Origin: Chrysophaeum taylorii
Lineage: Eukaryota > Sar > Pelagophyceae > Pelagomonadales > Pelagomonadaceae
Reading direction: 5' to 3'
Assembly: GCA_029834535.1 (NCBI GenBank)
Contig: JAQMWT010000311.1
Span: forward strand, 62,001 to 126,000
Length of the DNA stretch: 64,000 nucleotides
This document shows positions 56,076 through 64,000 of the stretch, in pieces (positions within the stretch are counted from its first letter, which is position 1; each line of letters starts with the position of its first letter). Under the pieces are notes generated by a model that was given only the letters and a program-made list of their open reading frames with translations, had not been told where the DNA came from and searched no databases. The position numbers and the translations under genes are program-made.

Positions 56076-58127
56076 TTATGACGTCGAGCGTGTTGTGATG
56101 TTGCGCAAAGAAGCAGTATCGGTATCCACAACATCAGATGTGTGGTCCAATTCATCCTCGCTATTATCGTCCAGTTCCGTTAACTCTGGAGAAGACGAAT
56201 TATGATCATCGGAGGATAGGTCGTTAGCAGTGTTGGTATTGTGCGTAGTCATTGCATCACTCAAGGTGACCAAGGGTGATATGACAGACGAAAGGAAAGA
56301 CATAGCAGCGTCTGGTGTAAGAGCGTGTACATCAAATGCAGGAATAACACGATCATGTGCATCAGACATAGCTGTGTGGAGGTGATGAGCTGCTGCATCG
56401 ATTTGAACTCGCTGTGCCTCATTATACGTATCTGGAGGGAGCTGTCCAATAGACGAGATAAGCGATCGAGAAATGATATGGACAAATACAGCAGAGGTCG
56501 GTATTATGGTGTTCTGATGCATTTGAAGACTTGGCAAAATGTTATCTAGTAAAGAAACATGTTTAATGTTCTCGGTCACTCGAGTATTAAGGGTTTCGTT
56601 GTTTTCTGGCAACTGTGTGAGAGACGTTAGAGCGAGCGATAGTTGATGTTCTCGTGCCATCAATTGCTGTTCGGTGTTAGTGAGACGTAGGGATAAGGAC
56701 TGAATCTCTTCTTTTAATTGGTGTAAGGATGCAGCCATATTGTCGTTAGCTTTATCTGGCGTGGGCTCAGCGGGTGGATTATCGATCGGCGCTGGTGACA
56801 CATCTTCAGAAGGGGTATTATTAGAGAAAGTGTCAATGATATGGGATGGGTAGCCAACCTGGATTAACTCGTTTTTAAATGCTAGTTGTTGATTAGGTGA
56901 AAGTTGGTGAAAGTAGTGAAGCATTGGCGGTACCGTCTCGGAAGAAGTTGCATCAAGTAGATGAGACACATCGTTAACGAAGCGTTCGATGAGCACGTTA
57001 AGTAACTCCTCAGGATTGGTAACTACGCAGGTTTTATCTTCCACATATTGTAACAAAGACCAAGCTGCCACAAGAATCTCAAGATTCACACTCGAAATGA
57101 AGGGCAGCTGCAATAAGAGCATGGTGTTAGCGTCAGGATTGACAAGAATTTTAGAAGCATCAATGTTGTGGGATATTGCAGTCTGCATGATTGCCTCTTT
57201 GAGCAGCTTGTTAATCGCAATGGACTTTCCAAGGCGTAGGAATATAGCGCGTATGTGGGCAGCTGGATCATTATAACACGAGAGCTGGCAGGGCTGCTGG
57301 TTGTTGCAAATTAACGCTATCCCATGATTCGACAAATTACACATCACACAGATCAACAAAAAGAAAGGGCGCGGTACATCGAAGCAGTGCGATGCATGTT
57401 GCTCAGACGCGAGATGATCCTCAATAATTTTGCGAATCCTGTCAGTTTTAAGCTCATCTTCAGTACAGATGATGAGCACGAGGGGTGTGCCCGGCATCTC
57501 ACTTTTATTATTACACTTTGTACAGGCCACATGTACTTTGACAACCCCTTTAACGGGTGGAAAGCGGTGAAAGCGAATACCTTCATTAGGAGATATAGCG
57601 GGGGCATTCCGAATGCGCTTTGCTTTGACGCACAGCAATGAACTAAGATATTGGATGTCGTCCACAAAGTCTGTCTGTTGTGCTTCGGTAAGCAGCTGCT
57701 GCACAGACTTAAGCCAACACTGAGGATTATTATGCTGGGGGATGAGGAAATTCGGCGGGGATCCACCAAGGGCGGATATATTCCCTGACATCATCGCAAG
57801 TGCGCCAAATTTGCAATCTTTAAGCAGGAAATACTCAGACTTTGATGGTTGCGATTTAGACGGTTGTTGGACATTTGTCTTGGGTGCCTTAGGCGTAACG
57901 GGCGTAGATTGATGTCCTAGAGCCACTGACAAATAGGTTTGATGCTTCCGATTAGGGGAACTAGTCGGTGCAGCGCTTGGAGTTAGAGCATTAAAAGGTG
58001 GGGATAGTGACAGTGCACCACCACGACCACGGTTTAGGGTAGAGTGGCGTCGGCTCGCAGCATCTTTGTTTTTAGTGGGATTCATCATGAGAGGGATCTC
58101 CAAATCACATCTGTTGTTGCATTTCAC
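56076..58127 (-). CDS. Copia-2 extra ORF downstream of pol
   Basis: 683 residues, intact, between RNase H and the 3' LTR, where env-like genes sit in some LTR elements. N-terminal Ser/Pro/Lys-rich part. Mid region has paired cysteines (ACTKCNNK; FLLICVMCNLSNHGIALICN; CQLSC), suggesting metal binding. From about 480 a coiled coil (MAASLHQLKEEIQSLSLRLT) precedes an acidic Ser-rich tail. No signal peptide or convincing transmembrane span is present, so an envelope role is unlikely. Copia-3 carries a decayed relative. Function unknown; an intact frame next to damaged pol suggests it matters to the element. Confidence 0.75.
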   Translation of the reverse strand: MKCNNRCDLEIPLMMNPTKNKDAASRRHSTLNRGRGGALSLSPPFNALTPSAAPTSSPNRKHQTYLSVALGHQSTPVTPKAPKTNVQQPSKSQPSKSEYFLLKDCKFGALAMMSGNISALGGSPPNFLIPQHNNPQCWLKSVQQLLTEAQQTDFVDDIQYLSSLLCVKAKRIRNAPAISPNEGIRFHRFPPVKGVVKVHVACTKCNNKSEMPGTPLVLIICTEDELKTDRIRKIIEDHLASEQHASHCFDVPRPFFLLICVMCNLSNHGIALICNNQQPCQLSCYNDPAAHIRAIFLRLGKSIAINKLLKEAIMQTAISHNIDASKILVNPDANTMLLLQLPFISSVNLEILVAAWSLLQYVEDKTCVVTNPEELLNVLIERFVNDVSHLLDATSSETVPPMLHYFHQLSPNQQLAFKNELIQVGYPSHIIDTFSNNTPSEDVSPAPIDNPPAEPTPDKANDNMAASLHQLKEEIQSLSLRLTNTEQQLMAREHQLSLALTSLTQLPENNETLNTRVTENIKHVSLLDNILPSLQMHQNTIIPTSAVFVHIISRSLISSIGQLPPDTYNEAQRVQIDAAAHHLHTAMSDAHDRVIPAFDVHALTPDAAMSFLSSVISPLVTLSDAMTTHNTNTANDLSSDDHNSSSPELTELDDNSEDELDHTSDVVDTDTASLRNITTRSTS

Positions 58128-58201
58128 ATTTTAGCGAACCTGTATTCCTTTACATGGCAGGGTTAGTTTAAGGTCATTTCGGACATAATGAAGGGTAATG
58201 A

Positions 58202-59044
58202 TTAACCATATTGTTGAGCTATGGGTTGTTGTAAGCCGAGTAACGTGCGAAATCTGCTGAAGAGCGGAGCTCCAAAGGGCTTAGTAAATCCATCGGCGAT
58301 ATTATGGGTACCGGAAACATGATGTAGACGTATGCGTTTTAACTGTACATAGTCGCGTATACGAAACCAGCGTGTGCTGATAGCTTTGGCCTTAGTTGCA
58401 CTGTCGGAATTGTTGGATAGATGAATAGCAGAGGCAGAGTCTCCCAGTAAAGGACTGTTACGTATGAACGACATGTCCGATGGGAGGTGATTGTCGTGAG
58501 CATCATAATCCAGTAGCAGGTCTTTCCCTGGAGGTTGGCGGAGATAGAAGTGAGGATTTATAACGAATACCATTTCCGTTAGCAATTTGCGTAACCAGAC
58601 CACATCATCGGCGCACATATTAAGGGCGATAAGTTCACTCTCATGCGTAGGAGTAGCTGTGATAGGCTGCAGCTTAGACTTCCAAGTGATGAGAGAACCA
58701 AACAAAAAGACAGCGTAACCGGTTGTAGATTTGCGGTCTTGTTCATAAGAGGGTGCATTATCGGCATCTACGAACGCGACCAGTGGATCAAAATTACCTG
58801 AATTAACTTGTTCTTTAGTGTAGTCCAACATGGTGGCCATGTCAGTACGATTACCGATAAGAAGTCGAAGATGGTCCATTAGAGCGGAAGAACCAGAGTA
58901 GTACCAGAGGCGAAGATTGCGATTTTCGGGCTTGCGCAAGTAGCGGAGCGTCCCTGTTAGTACTTGAACATGTAGAAATGCTGGATTATGCATTCCTCGA
59001 GAGCAACGACTAAGACTTTGTGATAGATCGGGGCGACAGGCCAA
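58202..59044 (-). CDS. Copia-2 RNase H
   Basis: 280 residues. Starts in the connection region (RPDLSQSLSRCSRG) and has the copia RNase H pattern: AFVDADNA, DRKSTTGYAVFLFGSLITW, THESELIALNMCADDVVWLR, LLGDSASAIHLSNN, LHHVSGTHNIADGFTKPFG. Overlaps the RT frame by about 35 nt with a frameshift near 59030, so RT-RH was once one frame. Ends TAA 58202. Confidence 0.88.
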   Translation of the reverse strand: MACRPDLSQSLSRCSRGMHNPAFLHVQVLTGTLRYLRKPENRNLRLWYYSGSSALMDHLRLLIGNRTDMATMLDYTKEQVNSGNFDPLVAFVDADNAPSYEQDRKSTTGYAVFLFGSLITWKSKLQPITATPTHESELIALNMCADDVVWLRKLLTEMVFVINPHFYLRQPPGKDLLLDYDAHDNHLPSDMSFIRNSPLLGDSASAIHLSNNSDSATKAKAISTRWFRIRDYVQLKRIRLHHVSGTHNIADGFTKPFGAPLFSRFRTLLGLQQPIAQQYG

Positions 59045-61271
59045 TTGGACAAACGTGAGCTTGCCGAGTAGAGAAGGTATGAAGGATGAACTTGTCCATA
59101 TCAGAAGATGGCTCTCCAGTTTTATACGTGGTTGATGGTGACATCGGTGTGGAAGTGGGACGTAACGGCATTACAATGGGGTACTCTTCGAACAATGCAT
59201 CAAGTTTAGCCTGACAGTCCAGTGATATAGAGCCATCAGTTGTGCGCGCTATGCGCATGCCTAGGAGAGTATGGACTTCCTCGAAGGTGTCGACTGAGTA
59301 TTCCTTTTTCAGGGCTTGCTGGAACTCACGGCGTAGAGTTTCCGAAGTGCAAGTAATGACGACGTCGTCTACTGAGAGCGTGCAAATTATAAATGTAGCG
59401 TCAGCTTGGACTTTGGCGTAAATGCATGTGTCTGTTCGAAATCGTGTATAGCCTAATGAATCAAAGAAGCCGCTTATGGTTTGATTCCAAAGGGCAGGGC
59501 TAAGACGTAATCCATAGAGCGATTTAAGTAGCTTTGGGAGACGACGGCATTGGTATTTAGTATGTTCGGGATCGAGAAGGTAAATGCCTTGTGGCAGTTT
59601 GACATAGACATGAGAGTCGATGGGAGCTTGAACAAAAGCGTTAGGGACGTCGACATGGTAGACGGGAAGTCGCAGATGAGCTGCTAGCGCCAGAACACAG
59701 CGGATGCCGGTAAGCTGTGCCATGGGGCAGAATGTGTTAAAAAAATCGGTGCCCAGAGAGGCTAAGAATCCTCGTAGGACCAGGCGTGCTTTATGTTTAA
59801 TGTACTGACCAGCAGCGTTGGTTTTTATACGTAGGACGAGACGGGTGTCAATAGGCTTTGAGTTGACCATTGGCAGCGCTAGTTCAAAGCAGCCAAACTT
59901 AACAATGTCAAAAATCACATTGGAGATGGCAGCAACATAAGCTTTGCGATCAGCGTCTGAGAGACCTTTGAGGCAGTTCCACTCATATTCATCAATTTTA
60001 ATATCTTTGGCTTGAATCTTGCATTCGTCCGAACCAACCGTGCTGGGGTCATGAGTCGTCGTCAGATGAGTAATTGCGTAAGAAGCGACATTATCGGGCT
60101 GATGGGCGTGATCGGGATCTTCGACGAGTTGAACAACTAGTAGAGGAGCATCACCAAGGTGGGCCTCAATGTAATGCGATTGCACGGTGATATAGTCTTC
60201 GATGGCGGAGAGATGAGGCTCGGAAGCACCATAAGAAGCGTCATTATGATCCAAAATGGAGTGGGGCGTGAACAAAGCATAAACATATTGAGCGGGAGGA
60301 ACTTGAAAGGCGTGAGCATGTTCAGAAATTAAATGAACGAGAGCTTGAGGAAGGTGAAAGTCTGCAAGGTTGACGTCGTCGCAGAAGTGAACATGAGGAG
60401 CATCAGGCGATGGGTGGCTATGGCTCCTATGACACATAACTGAAGAGGACTGTGAGATCGCTTGGTGCACATGGTGATGAAGGGATGGTGTAAATTCCCC
60501 CTCTGGAGGTATAGCCGTCCAGTGGATGCCATGAGCAAGATGAAGGGAGTGGATGGTGGGGTCGCAGAACGTTATGTACTGCTTGGAGAGGTCATACTTG
60601 AAGTCGGCAAGCGTACCACCGGCTTGTTTATAAGCGGCAACAGTAGGCGAGGCAATACGAGTAAGAACATCCTTGAGATTGGTTTTGCGACGAGGCTGAG
60701 GGTGATGAGGACCACGGGTGAGACGGAGGACATCCTGGGAATAGAGAGACCGATAAGATGGTAAAAGTGGCAAAGTGTTGGAAGACACTTCAGATGTAGG
60801 TGTGGTGGCGGAAGTAGCGGGTGCAGAAGCAGCTGGAGCACATGCGGGAGCGGGAGAGGGAGCATGGAGATGAGAAGAAGGAGTCCCCCTCTCATGGTCA
60901 GTGTCGGTAGGCATAGCATTCCCCCTCTGCGCCGCATCATTGGGGGTGCTGTGAACAGAGAAGGGAATGTCGGGTGAAGGTGCGGGAGGTGGATGCTGTT
61001 CATAATCAGGAGGAGATTTAGAAATAAGATGAGGAAAAGTCAGTTTAGAGGAAACACGGACTTGACCGTTTTCAGGATTAAGGACAACATCGGCTAAATG
61101 ATTAACATGGGGTGTTATTAAAGGGTTTATAACGTTAGCACCACATAAGTAGATGTAGGGACGACATCGGGGTTCATATTTATGAAATTCGTTAGGTTCC
61201 AAATGCAGATAACAAACAGAACCAAAAGGTTTGAGGTAGTCTTGTTGGGGAACATTACATTGGTCTAACAA
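59010..61271 (-). CDS. Copia-2 integrase C-terminus and reverse transcriptase
   Basis: 753 residues. Begins with the IN C-terminal segment (KPFGSVCYLHLEPNE, YIYLCG), then a Pro/Thr/Ala-rich linker, then copia RT: RLVLRIKTNAAGQYIKHKAR, NTFCPMAQLTGIR, VYHVDVPNAFVQAP, LYGLRLSPALWNQ and the active site LSVDDVVIT. All RT catalytic aspartates are present. The frame shifts into RNase H near 59030. The first methionine (61271) is internal to Pol. Confidence 0.9.
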   Translation of the reverse strand: MLDQCNVPQQDYLKPFGSVCYLHLEPNEFHKYEPRCRPYIYLCGANVINPLITPHVNHLADVVLNPENGQVRVSSKLTFPHLISKSPPDYEQHPPPAPSPDIPFSVHSTPNDAAQRGNAMPTDTDHERGTPSSHLHAPSPAPACAPAASAPATSATTPTSEVSSNTLPLLPSYRSLYSQDVLRLTRGPHHPQPRRKTNLKDVLTRIASPTVAAYKQAGGTLADFKYDLSKQYITFCDPTIHSLHLAHGIHWTAIPPEGEFTPSLHHHVHQAISQSSSVMCHRSHSHPSPDAPHVHFCDDVNLADFHLPQALVHLISEHAHAFQVPPAQYVYALFTPHSILDHNDASYGASEPHLSAIEDYITVQSHYIEAHLGDAPLLVVQLVEDPDHAHQPDNVASYAITHLTTTHDPSTVGSDECKIQAKDIKIDEYEWNCLKGLSDADRKAYVAAISNVIFDIVKFGCFELALPMVNSKPIDTRLVLRIKTNAAGQYIKHKARLVLRGFLASLGTDFFNTFCPMAQLTGIRCVLALAAHLRLPVYHVDVPNAFVQAPIDSHVYVKLPQGIYLLDPEHTKYQCRRLPKLLKSLYGLRLSPALWNQTISGFFDSLGYTRFRTDTCIYAKVQADATFIICTLSVDDVVITCTSETLRREFQQALKKEYSVDTFEEVHTLLGMRIARTTDGSISLDCQAKLDALFEEYPIVMPLRPTSTPMSPSTTYKTGEPSSDMDKFILHTFSTRQAHVCPIGLSPRSITKS

Positions 61272-61900
61272 AACTTGTTGGGGGCTTAGGACTTTATTAT
61301 AAATACGTTCGAGGGAAACGTTAGGGAGGAGATTATACGATTGGATGGCATGTATAACAGCCCACGGGTAGTGTGGTGCCGGATCTGTTAGGGGTGACCT
61401 TTATAGGATACAATAAGCATATGCCGGAGTCGTGTAGACGCGGCAGTGGCTATGTGACCAACAGCGGCTTCGACTTCATGATTAAAGACATGTAAGTAAG
61501 GGGGAACGCGGACATATTAATACCATGTTCCACACGAAAGGGGGTTGTAACATGCTGAGATAAATAGGGTTTAAAGGAATCACAATAGATTTGTTTTAGT
61601 TGTACATGAACATAAGTAGAGCAAAAATTGCGGACAAACTCAAGGGCGTTACAAAATTCGCTGGAGTTAGTGCTACGACAAAAGTACACTAACAGAAATT
61701 TAGAAATGAGACACTTGAAAACAATGATATGTCGAAAGGATCCCCATTCCGAGAGCACAGATACGTAACCACCGTCACATGCCCAGGCTTCACCAGGTTG
61801 AAAAATTTTTTCGAATGATGGTTGCTTGATAAGGTGGTGTGGATGAGGAAAGCGTTTTTATGAATCGTACAATCCACACAGAACTTACGGTAGGGTACGT
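61272..61900 (-). pseudogene. Copia-2 integrase core (frameshifted stretch)
   Basis: Different frames give AWACDGGY (first Asp), the 61758-61450 segment LVYFCRSTNSSEFCNALEF...YCDSFKPYL (second Asp), and the Glu region. It matches the continuous Copia-1 integrase. Two single-base changes, near 61830 and 61490, break it. Confidence 0.7.
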
Positions 61901-63944
61901 CAGATGGGTGGTGTCCAGGACTGGCAATAACCTGAACAGCTTTTATAGCTTGAGAATCACTAGAATGGTGGATGTTGTGAAAATTGGTAGCTCGTTGTTG
62001 CGCATCTCGAAATGCAAGGGTGCCCCTGGCATAGACTTTCTTATCGAAGGGCGCATGCTTTTCATGGAGCTGTCTTGGCGTTATAAGAGGAATGTGTTTT
62101 TCTTTAGTAGGAGATGATATATCTGCGGATGAGGTGTTAGAGAGGAAGGCATGAGCTACTGAATTAATATGAAAAGAAGGAAGTTCGTGGTTAGAAGCGA
62201 GAGTATCACAACATGAGAATTTTTTATTGGAGATGTAGAACATTGTAATGGAACTCTGGTGTAATGTTAAGGATGTATCTGTTGGGAATATATTTGTGAA
62301 GAAGGTTGACCTATAGTTTTTGGTTAGAGAAGCGTGATCAGGGTCAAACGATGGTGATAGCGTTAATATACGCAAGTCATAGACAAGCTGACACAAATGT
62401 TTATAAATTGTATGATATGTTCCAGCTGGAATAGCATTTGCGATGATATCACAGCATAGGTCAGGGGACAAAGACAAAAGAAAATTGATTTGGTACGCTG
62501 TGAAGTTATTGGCGCGTGCCAATTCGCGAGTTGAGTAGTGTCGAATGCGATCGAGTCGTGGATCGTACACGAGCATATTAGCAAATCCACGAATGGTAGG
62601 AGTGGGAGTGTATATAGAATGAACTTTGGCACCCATCTTCCTATCGCTTGATGTTATAAAGCCCAAATATCTGCTTTGGGACAAATGCATGTCACTTAAA
62701 GCAAACATTTTGTCGATAAATTCGAGACGATTTTCCTGAGGGTAGAAGACAAAAGAATCGTGAAATACAGGAGAAGTATAGGGAACCAGTGCTTGTACTA
62801 GACGACGCGTGTCTTGATTTTCATTATTATGATGGTATGCTTGGCAAAGCCAAAGAAAACCAGTAACAGGTTCGAGAGAAGCAGTCTTATCGATTCCGGC
62901 ATCATGTGTTAGGAGGGTATAGGTTTCGCCAAAAGCATTTATATGTGCCTGGTATTTAGAAGAGGAGTTAGAAACTGTTATGTCTCCGCCTGTATGTCTT
63001 CCACCGGTGATGTAAATGATGGATGAAGTAGAGGATTTATTTAAGAATAACCTGTGAGATGGTTGGTTAGATTCGATAGTTGTAATACGAAAGGACACAG
63101 GTAATGTGATGGATTTAGGGAATAATCGTCCCATAATATTATAGAGGAGCACAAAAGCTTTGAGTTCAATAGGGGATCTCATGCAAGCAAGTGGTTTTCT
63201 TGAATTAGTCAAGAATCCCAGGCGAAAGTTAGAAATGCCCTCCATTTCATCTTGACTGGGATGTTCGACTGTTTTATTAGAGTGCAGACGAAGGAACAGC
63301 ATAGTTAAGGTTTCAAGCTCAGTCACAGTTAAGCGCACGGATCCTGTACGACTGAAAATATTGTAGGTTTTAGGTGTGGACACGAATGGTATGTCAGGAA
63401 AGACCTGCGTCCAAGGTTCGTCGACTATTAACTTGCGACTGATGGAATTAGCGTGGTCTGCAATATCCAGAAAGGAAGTGACTCGTTTATTAGGCCATGA
63501 AAGCAGATCAAGAGGGCCGGTGTTATATTTGCGTGCGACGAGGATCCATCTTTCTCTGGCTTGATAATCTCCACATAAATAGCATGGAAATCGGTCACAT
63601 ATGTCCACCGTATAGTGCATCGTTGAGAAGATGAGATTAGCAACTCGTATATGATCTTCATACGATGCGGAGTGTGGTGGTGTCATTTCCATGAAAAGAA
63701 CAAGCGGCTTTAAAAGCTCAAGTACACTTAGAGCACTTGGGAACAAGGAATCATCCATATCGCGCTCGAAGGTGGAAATGGATCTCCCATTGATTATGTT
63801 GCGATTTGTGCATGGTGATGTCAATTCCACTATGTCAGTGTAATATCGTGCACGTTCAACGTCCGATGCTCGATGGAGATATGTCAAAAACTTAGGTAGG
63901 GATGGGAAAACTTCGATGGAATTACCAAAACGTCTTCGTAGCAT
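61689..63944 (-). CDS. Copia-2 methyltransferase - unknown domain - integrase zinc region
   Basis: 751 residues continuing a frame that enters from outside the window; the listed methionine is internal. Methyltransferase motifs: IV ELTSPCTNR (about 63845), VI LFMEMTPP (63695), VIII GDYQARERWILVAR (63570), IX SVRLTVTELETLTML (63335), X NIMGRLFPKSI (63130). A roughly 300-residue unassigned domain (LTHDAGIDKT, SRYLGFITSSDRKM) follows. Then the integrase zinc module (NIHHSSDSQAI, CVDCTIHK) and an out-of-frame end from about 61830. Unlike Copia-1 the domain is unbroken within the window. Confidence 0.85.
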   Translation of the reverse strand: MLRRRFGNSIEVFPSLPKFLTYLHRASDVERARYYTDIVELTSPCTNRNIINGRSISTFERDMDDSLFPSALSVLELLKPLVLFMEMTPPHSASYEDHIRVANLIFSTMHYTVDICDRFPCYLCGDYQARERWILVARKYNTGPLDLLSWPNKRVTSFLDIADHANSISRKLIVDEPWTQVFPDIPFVSTPKTYNIFSRTGSVRLTVTELETLTMLFLRLHSNKTVEHPSQDEMEGISNFRLGFLTNSRKPLACMRSPIELKAFVLLYNIMGRLFPKSITLPVSFRITTIESNQPSHRLFLNKSSTSSIIYITGGRHTGGDITVSNSSSKYQAHINAFGETYTLLTHDAGIDKTASLEPVTGFLWLCQAYHHNNENQDTRRLVQALVPYTSPVFHDSFVFYPQENRLEFIDKMFALSDMHLSQSRYLGFITSSDRKMGAKVHSIYTPTPTIRGFANMLVYDPRLDRIRHYSTRELARANNFTAYQINFLLSLSPDLCCDIIANAIPAGTYHTIYKHLCQLVYDLRILTLSPSFDPDHASLTKNYRSTFFTNIFPTDTSLTLHQSSITMFYISNKKFSCCDTLASNHELPSFHINSVAHAFLSNTSSADISSPTKEKHIPLITPRQLHEKHAPFDKKVYARGTLAFRDAQQRATNFHNIHHSSDSQAIKAVQVIASPGHHPSDVPYRKFCVDCTIHKNAFLIHTTLSSNHHSKKFFNLVKPGHVTVVTYLCSRNGDPFDISLFSSVSFLNFC

Positions 63945-64000
63945 GTGCGTGATATTGTCGTCGCTCTCAACAAGAACTTTAACGTTGATGTTGATTTGCA

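Larger units (their letters stand above)
55189..64000 (-). mobile_element. Copia-2: Ty1/copia element with C5-methyltransferase domain (5' end outside window)
   Basis: Reads leftward from the window edge: methyltransferase (motif I just outside), unassigned domain, integrase, full reverse transcriptase, RNase H, an extra 683-residue ORF, 3' LTR. It is better preserved than Copia-1 and serves as its reference, with only two or three frameshifts. Confidence 0.88.

Noticed and set aside
56076-58127. Copia-2 downstream ORF as an envelope gene
   Set aside because: No signal peptide, no clear transmembrane segment and no cleavage site; position alone is not enough.
1-64000. CRISPR arrays, rRNA, tRNA genes
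   Set aside because: No regularly spaced short repeats with unique spacers and no recognisable rRNA or tRNA sequence; tandem repeats present are short arrays or single duplications.

Overview
This window is eukaryotic, almost certainly from a protist, and consists almost entirely of nested retrotransposons plus three copies of one host-like multigene locus. No rRNA, tRNA, CRISPR array or bacterial operon is visible. The species cannot be fixed from sequence. The closing segment of the LINE reverse transcriptase resembles LINEs common in stramenopile and alveolate genomes. Cytosine-methyltransferase-bearing LTR retrotransposons have been reported from dinoflagellates and from a charophyte alga. 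Crinkler/RHS-type NTPases are known from oomycetes, chytrids, kinetoplastids and others. A SAR-lineage protist is my best guess, held loosely.

Layout, left to right. 1-2586: truncated Crinkler/RHS-like NTPase locus (copy A, minus) with a copia-type LTR at its 5' side. 2587-3883: broken gag-like ORF. 3884-14327: Ty3/gypsy element Ty3-A (minus). 14328-15490: LINE tail and a PIF1/Helitron-type helicase remnant. 15496-22413: Ty3-B-L (plus), a decayed, internally deleted Ty3/gypsy element. 22414-23880: fragment of another LTR element (element X) and a second helicase remnant. 24350-27330: NTPase locus copy B (minus). 27409-36390: Copia-1 (plus), degraded, carrying a SINE-like insertion and followed by a 5'-truncated LINE. 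37620-40389: deletion derivative Copia-3 (minus). 40470-43450: NTPase locus copy C (plus). 43920-45352: helicase remnant and element X again. 45353-55181: Ty3-B-R (minus), near complete. 55189-64000: Copia-2 (minus), running off the window.

Two layers of organisation stand out. First, 15496-28075 and 39728-55046 form a very large imperfect inverted repeat (arms about 12.6 and 15.3 kb, spacer about 11.7 kb). The arm-length difference is explained by two deletions inside Ty3-B-L. Second, Ty3-A, Ty3-B and the Copia elements all encode a domain with the ordered motifs of C5-cytosine methyltransferases (I, IV with Pro-Cys, VI with Glu, VIII with Arg-x-Arg, IX, X). In the Ty3 elements it lies between the protease-like region and reverse transcriptase. 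In Copia it lies between the Gag-like region and integrase. This is the most interesting signal: elements that may carry their own methylation activity, with one derivative (Ty3-B-L) from which the domain has been removed in frame.
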